The translations under genes were made by a program, and so were the position numbers. The notes under the pieces were generated by a model. The model did not search any database. It was not told where the DNA came from and saw only the letters and a program-made list of their open reading frames with translations. A DNA stretch of 64,000 nt from Apteryx mantelli. Taxonomy: Eukaryota; Chordata; Aves; Apterygiformes; Apterygidae. The stretch lies in contig NC_089994.1 in NCBI RefSeq assembly GCF_036417845.1, forward strand, positions 17,130,001-17,194,000, written 5' to 3'. Shown in pieces: positions 39,501-50,451 of this stretch (positions are counted from its first letter, which is position 1; each line of letters begins with the position of its first letter).

Positions 39501-42500
39501 GTTTTCTTGGGAAATATTTAAATAGAAATATTACAGCACCACTATACAGTACAAGAACGACAGTTTTCATGAAAAGCAGCTGATCAGGTTAATTATCCAA
39601 ACCTATCTCAATTTTTAAAACACACATGAGAGTATGCCAGCCGATTTCTTTGGCTCACTTCTTACTCCAAGCAGGAAATTTGAATCTGTAATCATGGCAG
39701 GGTACTTCAAACTCTGTCTTGAGTCATGAAATGGCTTTTTCTGTCTTCCTTCCTGTCTTTTTGCAAGCTATAAACAGCTATCAGTACATTCTGCCAGTAT
39801 CTTCCAACACAAGTATCCTCTAGTTAGTCTATGAGTAGGTCCCTCTAACTTAGCTCTGCACCGCACTGGAAAGAACAGAGCATCTGCTTCAGAATCAACA
39901 AGAGAGTCATGCATTCCTTCTCCATCCCTGGCACGGGAGCAGCAGGACCATCACATTCCCGAGCAAGCCCATAAGTATGCTTTAACTGCAACATCTGTCT
40001 CCCCTAATCTGCTCCCCATAACTCATGCACCATCACGATCGCATAGCTCTTGTCCTCTCCCAAGATAGACAGCGTGGGGTTTCTGCAAGGATTTTTTTTT
40101 TTTTATTGCATGCTTTAAAAGAAGTCAGGTCAATTAATTTAATTTAAGTTAAATGACCTTACAGGCTCCTAAAGCATGGTACGTGAACACTGCCAGAATA
40201 GGCAAATGCTTCCTCCTGCTCAGGCACAGAGCCAGGAATTACTGCTGCCACCCAGATCAATGACAGTACACAGGCAAAATACATTCAGGAAGCTCTAAAT
40301 TACACAGTACCACCTGGAAAGTATCTACCTTCACTGTTTTTGCCTTAAAGTAAGAGTTTTCAGTTCCCCAAGATCTTCAGCCAGCCTGTCCTACAAACCA
40401 GGATGGTTTTTAAATAAAAGCAGCATTTTAAGTTCTCAACATAAACTAGACAGTTTTATGGAAAAGGAGTGAGATTTTAAACAGGTTGAACTCACTGCTA
40501 CTGAAAAAAGATGAAATGTAAATGAGACTAAAGTACAAGAAAACTTTGTGACATTTGACATATAGAAAAAATTGAGCTAAAAAGTATTTGTGAGACATTC
40601 CAAACTCCAGAAGAAGTAAGAACAGAGAACTATACTCTCATAAATAGGTCACCTTCTATGCAACAGCATGTTTTCTCCTCTCTTACCAAAGGAAAATGTA
40701 TAAGTACTGCTATTTGCGGTATCACTGCCAGGGAATAATGATAAGCTATATTGATCCATATTATCCTTATTTTCACCTAAGACAAAAAAAATCAAAAATT
40801 CAAAATAATTATTATTTTAACAAGTAAACAAGATTACTCAAGTTTTGGTTTTCTTACATTTCATCAAAAAACATTAAATATGGTATTCTAGAATCCACCG
40901 TTTAACCTCAAATATTCAGCTTACAACATATGAATCATAGCACATTTAAAACAAGCTGCGTGGCTGACAGAAGAATTGCTGAAGTTGAACTGTATAAAAT
41001 CTTTGATTTTTTTAAAGCTATTCAGTGAATCAGAACATTCTATAAAAAGAATATTTCATTGGATTTTCCCTGTTCAAGCCTATTCAGAGGTTACACAAGT
41101 GTCCATGTACAATAATGAAATGCCCGTGGCTAGATGAACAACCACCATAAATAAAGCAACTGAAAATATCAAAATAAGTTACTTACTTTAAATGAGCAAA
41201 TGCTTCTCAAATATTTCACTGCATTATGCGGACCCTTCAGAATTAGTGACAGAGTTAATTCTCCACTACATTGCCTTCTGCTGGAAAATACACAAACACT
41301 ACTGCCAGATTAAATACTCGCTGCATGTGTCAGTTCAAAAATTGGCTCTTTCTAACTTCTTAAAGACTGAGTAAATCAAGATCTCTCATAGAGATACAAT
41401 CATAACAAAGTTTCAAAACAAAGCACAAGTGATTGATGCTGCAGTACCAGAACTGAGCAAGTGAAGATAGCGGCATTCAAATCTTTTAAAACTGAATTCA
41501 TAGTGCTAAAAGCACCCGGGCTAAAACACCAGCTGAAATACAAGCTTAAAGTTGTTTTGACTACCAGAGCACTGCATAAAGTTAACTGCAGAGGCCCAGA
41601 GAACAGACAGCCAATGCTGAGACTACTACTATGTGCTTTTCACTGTACACATTTAAGTCAGATCTAAATGTTCCGTCTAGTTCAGACTAAATAAAAACAG
41701 TCTTGAAGTTCAGAGCAAAATCATGACATTATCAAACCTGCTTCAAATCAATAGCTTCAGGACTGGAAGTTCTGGCCAGCTGGCAAGCTCAGCTGTCCAT
41801 GGTCAGAATCCAAAAGTATCACCCTGTCCCAAAAATCTCTTGAAAGACAGTCACTTTCAAAACTCATATCAGCTAAGAAGAACAAGTATACACAGAAGCA
41901 CCAGACAGGCACAAGCATGCCAGTAGGAATCGCTTTTGCCTGCAACCACAATTAACATTGCAAGACATTCCACTCATCTTAATGAGCTTTAAACTTCTTG
42001 AGATCCCTACCTGAATTAGCCACGAATAACTGATAAAAGAGCACCAAAAGGATATATTTATGCGACCAGATTTATTTTGCATCAAATATAGAAGAAAGAC
42101 TAAAACGTTAACAAGGCACAGTCTATTGTACTACACAGAAGTTCGAAATATAGCACCTAATATTTGTCAGCATATCAGAGTCGAGATAAACTGATCTATG
42201 ATTTATTTCATCAGTGACAAGATAAATTACACACCTAGATAAGCTCTCCATCCAAAGCAAGTTACAAGCTTAAAATCAGCATTAACTTTTCTAGCAATTT
42301 CAACAGCAGCATGTATGGGATCATGATATTATAGTCAAATAGTCTCCCCCCTCCCCAAGTTTTAACACAGAAATAACATAGTTAAATACAAATCCCTAAA
42401 GGTAGATTATGTGTGACTAATAACTAGTTACAAAATGAAAGGTTACTTACTCACATTAGGCATTTTAAAAGTTATGCTAGTCCTTAACTACACTTGCATT

Positions 42501-45500
42501 AAAGATACTGGAAGAATAACTGGCTAAGTGAAAATGATAGAAAAAGAAGCAGGAGACAAAGTGAGAGGCAATACTGAAGAACATATGAAAGGAATAACAG
42601 GAAACTGAAAAAATTAAATTGTGCATCTACTTTCAGGGGAAAGCAGAAGCCCCTTACATCAGTTTTCTCCTGCTACAGTCCACCATTATTTCTGAAACAG
42701 GTTTTTACAGGTGGATCTCTTACCCATTTTATTTAAGTCTAAGTCTGAGAAATCGCTCAGTGGATTTTGAGAGTTACAGGAAGGCACTAAACTAGTATTT
42801 ATCTCTAGAAGTTCTGTAAAAATTTCCCCATATAGCTAGAACTACATAATCTCTCAAAATGTTGAACAATCTGGAAACTTTTTTGCAGCTGAACTGCTAG
42901 TGGCAGTTGACAATTAAATGCTGAAAAGGGGTAGGTAATGTAGAACACATCAGTCATGCTGTACTGAAAGTACTTATAGCCTGAATAATCTCAGGCTCAC
43001 ATATTAATAGTTCAGAAGAACCAACGTAAACAGCGGGAAATTTTTGCAGTGTTTCCTGCAACATAAGTATGATTAATGCCTCACCTACTGTACTTGTGTT
43101 CAGCTTTGCTTATTTCCTTCTGTGATTTCTGACAAAACCTGCTTTTCTTTCAAGCAGCAACCCTTAAAACCTGCTTGTGAAAGGAAAATTGTCCACTATC
43201 AACAAGCATCAATAGCACACACAATAACAAAAAAAAGCATTCAATTGCAAATTCTGATCAGAACATGTTCAGTGCTCTTACAGAAACTGTAGTAAAGAAG
43301 AAGAATCAGATTTTAGTTTCATCCTCAGAAAGAGAGCTACATTTCTCAGAAGTTACATTCTATACTACTTAGGAATAGCTCTGCTGACATTTGGATTAGC
43401 TGTCCTGGCAAGCGTGTCAGTGAATTTAACTGCTAAAGGGCATGTTTCTCAGTAATCTGTAGTTCCTTTACAAGTGGCAGTACTTATGTTCCCATGTTAA
43501 AAAGAAAATTTTGTTTTACATTCCTGGACTATTGCATGTAGACTTTTTTTTCAGACCACTGAATACTTGATCTAAGATGTCCTGAGTTTTCCCCGTACAG
43601 TAGGTGAAACTTGCAGATCACTTGCCTGCTTTAGTTTGTAAGTTTTAGCAGCAATCTCTTTAATAGATACAATACCAAATAAGCCACTTAACACGGTCTT
43701 ATGTGACCTTCAGGCATCAGAAAGAGAAACGCTTTGTCCTCTATAGTTGCCAGAGCAACCTTGACATTTCATCTACAAATCCTTTTACGTTTTTTAGTTT
43801 ACTTTTCTTGTGCATATTTTTCTTGACAAATAGCAAGACTAACAACTAGCAAGGGGCTTCATTTGTCATGGGGTTTATACCTCCTATGTAGGCTGCTGAC
43901 AAATTTAATTTTTCAAATAAAATGCTATTCCTTTCAGTTCAGATTTGAATCAAGATTTGCAGCTGATAGAACAACTGCTAAATTTTAACTTTGTAGTGGA
44001 CAAACGGTTCCCTACTACTGCTGAGGGTACAGAAATAGTTTGGAAGACTAATCAAGTCATACTGGCTACACCCAATCTTTTACCCAGCACAGACTTTGTA
44101 TAAGTGATGCTGTCACAGGATGCAGACTGGTTGCTGTAATGTTTCAACAATGAGTCACACAACAGTTTGGAAAATGCATAAAAACTAACAAAGACATCAG
44201 GAGCCTGATAAGGCAGGAATAAGCAAGAAAAGGCAGATCCCAACAACAGAGAAGAAGATCACCAGCATAAGACATCTCAACATTTATAAACAAGTTTCAA
44301 AATTTAGTTTTGTAAAGTGAAATGCTTATATAAAACATTTAAATTCATTACAAAAAAAATTGCGTTTTGTTCCCTACACTCTAAAAAAATCCACTCATAT
44401 GATAATTAGAAAAAAATGAAGGTGTCAGTTTCTGAAGTTTTGTTTTTTAGCTTTGAAAAATTACCTATCTATCCTTTACAGTTAAAAAGGCATGTTTTCA
44501 AATACGAACTGCTATGTAAATATCTACAGAGTCAAGAAGATGTTCAAATATTTTGACCATTTCATTCTGTAACCATGTGAGGATCTGGACAACCAAGAAC
44601 CTGACAGTGAACATACAAAAAGGTACAACATGGTACAAACAGCAGCAGTAAGCAAACACTTGCATAAATCATGAGGCTCCAAGAACAGAGATTAATATTA
44701 GCAGTAGAGCTATTTCCTTTTCTCAGAGGCATCCCAAAGGAAACACTATGGCTTTGAGTTTCTTGTTCCTTCCTGTGCTCAGGTTGAGAAGAAAACATAC
44801 AAATCTAACAGGTATGTAACAGCCAGAATACAAAATAAGAGACAACGACCCAAGGATTCAAGCACACCAGTAACAGTCCCTACAAAGCCTTTAACGTCTA
44901 TGGGAGGGCTGGAAATAACATGAATCTTCAAAAGGTTTCTGTTGATCTTACTATGAAAGGATAAAGTTAAACATTGTTAAATTTTCAATCTTTGCAGTAT
45001 ACATGAAACAAACCAAACACGTTTAGCATTTTTGTATATAAATAGATCTCTGCTATTAACATACAACCTCTCTAGCCCTAGTCAACTTTTGTTTGACCAA
45101 AGAAAATGAATCCCCAAGCACTCATGCCAAGTAGCTGGGAGTAGCTCTTTCACTGTTACACCACACCCATATCCACCCCACACAGGCTTACTTTCCATAT
45201 ATTGATTCCAGAAGAGACCGCACAGAATAATTTTAAATTAATTATCTGGCATAGCTTTGTCACTGATGACTACTATGGCAGACTAAATCTAAGTGATCCC
45301 CTTGAAATTCACTCTTCTCTAAAAACATCCTTAGTGTATACAATATTCACTTCTGCCAAAAGCATATGAGCCTCTTCATTAAACTAACGCTAAAAATTTT
45401 GAAACTTGAAATGGCAACAGTTCAGACAGTTTTGCTGAGGTGTACCGAGTTAGTACAAAAGTTACGTGGCTCACTAAAAGATGGATAAGGAACTTCAGAT

Positions 45501-47469
45501 TTGTGATGAGAATAAGGGGAACTTGAGGACAGGGAAACCCTGGTGCTGAAACTTCTTTTGCAGCAGCATAGAGGAGCTGGTGAAAAAGGGAGAACAAAGA
45601 GGCGATTGCACTAGCTGAAACAAGGCAGCAACTACAACCACAAGCTTAAATTCCAGATGAAGAAAAAGCAACAACTTAGATTGCATCAAAAACCATCCTG
45701 AGTGTTAATGTTTGCAGAATATGCAGCGATTTTAATTTATTCCTACATATGAATATTAGAAAAGCAATAAAGAACAAAAATGAAAATGGCTTTACAGAAA
45801 AAGAAAAAAGAAGTTCTATTTAAATTCTGTTTTCATTTTGATACTTAAAATATGCTGGTCTGAAGCCTTCTTTGCTGTTTGATCCTTGAGTGGAGTTACA
45901 ATTCCATTTGTCATCAAGTTGCCATGAAAATTAATGCAAAGACAAACTTAGTAATGCGATTCTCTGTTGATTCCAGCAGGAAGACAAGACAGGCTGCAAG
46001 TTCACATATGGTAATTACCAAATATGGCCAAAAAACCCTAAACATTAGCAGATGGCTCTAAATACACTCCCTTCCCCATGCAAAGAGTCCACCTGTAAGT
46101 AAACAGAGATTCTGCATTTCTCTTAGGGATGAATACCAATTGCTCAGCTATTTATCAGTGTTGGCCTCATATGAACTTTAAAGGCAGCCAGTGTTAGTCA
46201 CATGTTAAAGTATGGTTGTCCAACAGCTAATTCTAATGGCAAAAAAGTTACTCTGGAACAGGCACAAAAGAGACACAGATTACCTAATACATTGATAGAG
46301 CTTCTCTATCTCTTTGAAGATATAGCATCACCTACAGCTCCCTTAAGAATAACCAGCAAAACTGTTACCTAGCACCAAGTTACAGTTTCCTGAAATAATG
46401 TCTGTTATATTAAAATGTAATTAAGTTACAATGACAGCACAAAATTCTTAAGCATCAACCAAGCACTGTAACACTGTGACACACTGCAACAAAATCCCAC
46501 CATTTTTCAGTTGAAAAGGCGGGGGGGGGATCTTTTTTTTCCTAAACATCAAAAGTTGCAGTGTAAAGTTATTTCTGTCACTGAGAAGCTCAAAAACTAA
46601 CTCTTGCAAGTTGCCAGCCATGTTCAACCTTGACTACACAGGAGAAAGGTCAAGCACTGTCAGAAACAATGCCACTCATAAGCTGAATATTCCATTGATT
46701 TGCTATAATTATTCACTATATTGAAAGCTAAAGTCTTAAGATCCACCTTGCACATAAGTGCAGACCGGACTGTGTAATCAGGATATGAGAAATACCAAAA
46801 CTGAGGTTTGACATTTGAAACCAGTCTCAATGTCACTTTGTCTTTCACTTGACAAGGACAAAGCATGGACTAAAATAAGGAAGTGTCTGCTTCAATGGTC
46901 TTCTGTGTTGAAAAGGAATACATATTGCACTTGGCTAGACTTTAAACATGGAAACAAAGTGAAGCGTGCTCCAGGTTGTTTCTCTGGCTTTCAGAGCCAC
47001 TAGGCCTTGGAGGCACCTACAGGTGACACACACCAAGGTTGGGCCTGGACTGGCGGCATGCGCTGCCCCTTCTCAGGGCAGGCTGAGCCCGGGGGGTGTC
47101 ACGCTGCAGCTAAGAGCAGAAGGCAAGTAAGAAGGGACCCTGTTTTGCCGTTTAGAGGCACCGCAGCCCCAGCTCTGCCGTGACCGGCGCGGGGTCACGC
47201 CGCAGCCCAAGCGCTTCAGCATCTGCGGCTCGGGGCCGGGGCTGCTCGCAGCCGCTTCAGCACTTACCCAGCACGTCTGCCGAGCGGTGCCGGGCCACGA
47301 AGCAGGCGTCATCCCCGTAGCACATGCCTTTCTTGAGGATGCCCTTGCGGAAGTCTTTGCCGAAGCCGCAGCTGGCCGTCACCAGGCTGTAGTCGCGGGA
47401 GTCCGTCTGAGAGAGGCCGCCCAGGACTGCCCGCGCCACCAGCCTGCCGTAGGAGAGCACCGAGAACAT
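27787..47469 (-). CDS. PPTC7: PPTC7, mitochondrial PP2C-type protein phosphatase, complete
   Basis: Minus-strand coding exons: 47469-47268, 37070-36891, 33897-33699, 31489-31366, 29285-29156 and 27845-27787 (stop TGA). Phases agree; total 894 bases, 297 residues. The start [18 protein letters not shown] is the family's conserved, basic, amphipathic matrix-targeting end. PP2C metal-binding motifs are present: GDDACF (52-57), VADGVGGW (69-76), NLGDSG (148-153), TATDGLFDN (213-221) and KPDDIT (281-286). PPTC7 is a Mn/Mg-dependent phosphatase of the mitochondrial matrix. It maintains mitochondrial protein import and coenzyme Q synthesis, and a pool on the outer membrane restrains BNIP3/NIX mitophagy receptors. 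The product is about seven residues shorter than human because it lacks a glycine-rich insert after SQTD. Intron 1 is 10.2 kb. Confidence 0.97.
27846..29155 (-). other. PPTC7 intron 5
   Basis: The block around 28760-29040 is GC-richer than its surroundings and carries an 85-codon minus-strand open frame. It has no homology I recognise and no splice pairing with PPTC7 exons, so it may be an old repeat or chance. Confidence 0.45.
29286..31365 (-). other. PPTC7 intron 4
   Basis: Contains the GA microsatellite at 29759-29777; otherwise unremarkable AT-rich intron. Confidence 0.6.
29759..29777 (+). repeat. GA dinucleotide microsatellite
   Basis: About nine uninterrupted GA units in PPTC7 intron 4. 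Confidence 0.9.
31490..33698 (-). other. PPTC7 intron 3
   Basis: Ordinary intron. A small tandem duplication of TTTTGCATTTTA lies at about 32942-32968. The open frames here have no splice links. Confidence 0.6.
33898..36890 (-). other. PPTC7 intron 2
   Basis: About 3 kb. It contains an 11-base C run at 36235-36245 and a GA microsatellite at 36522-36543. No gene was recognised. Confidence 0.6.
36522..36543 (+). repeat. AG/GA dinucleotide microsatellite
   Basis: About 11 AG units in PPTC7 intron 2. Confidence 0.9.
37071..47267 (-). other. PPTC7 intron 1 (10.2 kb)
   Basis: I read this stretch on both strands and found only short chance open frames, homopolymer runs and AT-rich sequence. No exon, RNA gene or nameable mobile element was found. 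Long first introns like this often hold enhancers, which cannot be seen from sequence alone. Confidence 0.55.
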
Positions 47470-47994
47470 GGCGCGGGGCGCCCAGCAGCCCAGAGCGCCG
47501 AGCAAGGGGAGCCACCGGCGCAGCCGCCTCCCCACCGGCCCGAGCCCGCGGCAGGCGGCCAGCCTCCCCCCGGCCTGCCCCGGCCCCGGCCCCGGCCCCG
47601 GCCCGGCCCCGGCCCGCGCGGCCTGGCCCCTCCTCGGCCCGGCCCCTCGCTCTGCCCCCGCCCTCGCTGCGCTGCCCCCCGCGCCGCCGGGCTCCCCTCA
47701 GCGCCGCCGGGCTCCCCTCAGCGCCGCCGCCGCCGCCTCCCGCGGCGGGGGGGGGGGGGAGGGGGCTCTGCCTCCTCCTCCCCGCAGTGGCCGCCGGGCG
47801 CCGCCCGCTGCGCTGGCGCGGTCAGAGCCGGCGCTGCGCGCTGCGCCCCCTCCGCCCCCAGCCGGCCGCCGCCATCTTCGACGCGCGTGCTGAGGCCCGG
47901 CGAGCGGGCGGGCGGCGAGGTCAGCCCCGCCCCGCGCCACGGCGCCTGCGCGGCGGCCCCCCCCCGCCGCCTCATTGGCTCCCCGCCGCGCCTC

Positions 47995-48002
47995 ATTTGC
48001 AT
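47995..48002 (-). promoter_or_regulatory. Octamer motif next to a CCAAT box in the PPTC7 promoter
   Basis: ATGCAAAT on the minus strand is a perfect POU (OCT1/OCT2) octamer, 16 bases upstream of a CCAAT box at 47978-47974. Occupancy cannot be judged from sequence. Confidence 0.5.
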
Positions 48003-48169
48003 GCGGAGAGACAATAAGGCGGTGCGTCTCCCGGCGGCCCCTGCGGCGCCCTCCCCCTCCCCCTCCCCCCGCACCGCCTCCCGCCCTCTCACATGACGCC
48101 CCGATAAGCGGCGTCGCGAGGCCCGGCCGGGCCCGGCCGGCCGCTCCTCTGCCCCTCGCCGCCGCCTGG

Positions 48170-48189
48170 CCCCCCCCCCCCCCCCCCCC
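48170..48189. repeat. Poly-C tract, 20 bases, at the edge of the PPTC7 CpG island
   Basis: An uninterrupted run of 20 C (G on the PPTC7 sense strand). It can form i-motif or G-quadruplex structures, and its length is easily mis-sequenced. Confidence 0.9.
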
Positions 48190-48240
48190 GCGATTGCGCA
48201 GTTATTTTTTTCGGCCCACGGGTTAGCAGCGCTGCGCGCG

Positions 48241-50451
48241 GCCTAGATACTTGTCCTCCACACCCGTATCGGGTTGCGCGTCTCGCGTGCTCTGAATAAC
48301 TTGAAGGAACTTGGTGGCCTTCTGCGCTTTTGGGCCATTGAGCACGGCTGCCTGAATCACAGCAGGCGAAATTTATTTTTAAAAGGAGAACTCCTTGTGT
48401 TTTCGTGAGATGTACAACCAGCTCTCCAAAAGACGCTTTTTTTTTTTTTTTTTTTAATTATGTGATTCTAGTTGAAATGTGTGCAAGGGTACAGGCTATT
48501 GGTCCATTTTAGAGATGGGAGATTAGGTGCCAAATAAAAGAGGGCCCTTCAGATAGGGTCACCATATGCAGTCACCACGTAAAAAAAAGCACTGGATAGT
48601 ATCACAATTCCACATCAGAATGTGATATATAAACAAAGAGAAGCAGAGTGTGTTGGTTTTCAAGTGTCAACTTGGACAACTTGAACACACCAACCCCTTA
48701 ATGAGTCACCCTTTTCAAAAAGGTTAATTCCTTATCCTCCGCAGATTGGTTTTCTGCGCAACTTGTGGCTGTGCAAAATGGCTCGGCGCTTTGCAAGTTC
48801 CTACAGTAGCTCTAAACAATGCACGTTAATTCATGTAGAGCCTATGCATACTCACGCATAAAGCGGCTGCCACCGCATTATATAATCAAAAAGGTATGTA
48901 AATAACAAAACAATAGACAGGAATAAAGCAGAGGTTGGCCTGAAACCTGACTTCAGTGAAAGCAAAAGCTGCGTGGCATACTTCCTGGACCCAACCCACT
49001 GGGAACATTCATATCGAAGAGATGTCATTATAATAGGATAAGTACGCATTTCAGTTGCTGTCTATCTCGATGGAGGAAATATTCATTGCCTTTAAATTCG
49101 TAGAGGCTTAAATGATGCACAAAAACTTTCAGCCTAAAACCAAAATTGTCTCCAAACTTCAAAAATTAATCTGCTCGTTTGCTATTCAGGATGTAGGGAA
49201 AGACAACGCAGAGACCTTGGAGAAGGCCCAGGCCCGCTTTGGTGAAATCAGAAGCTGCCACTACTCTTGCCAGCAGGCTGGAGATAAGGGTGTGCTGTGC
49301 CGCAGCCAGCCAGGGCGTGTGGGATGACAGACAGCGCTTGCAAGGTGGCTCCTCTTAACAGCAGACCTCGCTGCCGCACCCCTTCCAATATTTCTAGCAG
49401 GAAAAGGAAACACAGACATGCAGTTCACTCATTATCTTTCCCTTTCCTTCTTCCTCCTTCTTGTCCAGGTCCTTTCTAGGTTAAGCCCAACCTGACTCAA
49501 ACCCTTTTCCCTTGATGCAGCAAAATTCAACATTGCCTGTAGTGCTGGAGTACCCTGAGGCAGCTCTGGTTAGCAGCACAAGGTGTTTTGTCCTACACTG
49601 GTTTGATATGAGTTGCTTCTCAGTCTATAATCCCCTACCTCACTTCAACTAAATGCGAATTTTTCTTGTCTCCTCACATGTGTCTTAGAGGAGGATGGGA
49701 CGCTCTTTGTAGCACTTTGCCAGTCAGCCGCGGCTCACAGATTGAGAAATTCAGTGCAAGAGCAAGGCTGTCAAACCTACTTGGCAGAGCATGACTGTTT
49801 CAGAAGGGTTTCCAGGCCAGGATATAACATCAGTTCATCATTAGCAGTTCAGAATCCCTCCATGCCAATTCACCCACTCAGGTTTACCCAGACAGCTGAG
49901 GAAGACATCATTTATGTGACAATTAACCTTTGCTGAACTCTTTCACTCCTGCACGATGACACCTTTTACTCAGATGAAAAAATACTAGTGTTTTTCATTC
50001 AGAAGATTCTGAGCTCCTGTGAGAAAAACAGAAAGAGTATTTTTAAATGAATTAGGACAGAGTTTGTTTCTCACTGTACAATATCACTACTGATAAATCT
50101 CCTTGTAAATCCCTCCCAGTATGTGAGAAATGTGCCCTGCTGTCTCACCCAGTATTATTCTCGTACCCAGATGGGCTATATCCTGCCAAGTGATATTTGT
50201 TTAAAATTCTCAAATTTGGCACAAAAACTGGGGCAAAGGGCATCCCCCTGGTTACTGCCGCTGTGTTGAATCTTCCCAACTCAAAGTCCAAGATCCATTT
50301 ACATCATTTAAGCTGCAAAACAAAATGAACTCTTCCCACTAGGCTTGCTTAGACAAACTAATAAATGCAGTGGGGAGTGCTAAGCAGAAGTGGTGTCCAA
50401 TGTAATCAACTGTTGAAGGCACAAGCAGAGTAGTAATATTAGTTCAAGAAA
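48241..50451. other. Intergenic space downstream of the candidate gene and upstream of PPTC7
   Basis: A 19-base poly-T lies near 48438. Open frames around 49100-49940 on the plus strand are short and lack family resemblance. No clear polyadenylation signal for the candidate minus-strand gene was found here. Confidence 0.5.

Larger units (their letters stand above)
47040..48240 (-). promoter_or_regulatory. PPTC7: CpG island and promoter of PPTC7
   Basis: Very CpG-rich block spanning PPTC7 exon 1 and its upstream side. On the minus strand it reads a perfect octamer ATGCAAAT (48002-47995), an ATTGG/CCAAT box (47978-47974) and a YY1-type AAGATGGCGG (47877-47868), about 400 bases before the start codon. 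The spacing would suit initiation near 47880. The many long open frames on both strands reflect composition only. Confidence 0.75.

Noticed and set aside
47287-48226. Long Pro/Arg/Ala-rich open frames on both strands at the PPTC7 CpG island
   Set aside because: Composition artefacts; the real coding exon is 47469-47268 on the minus strand.
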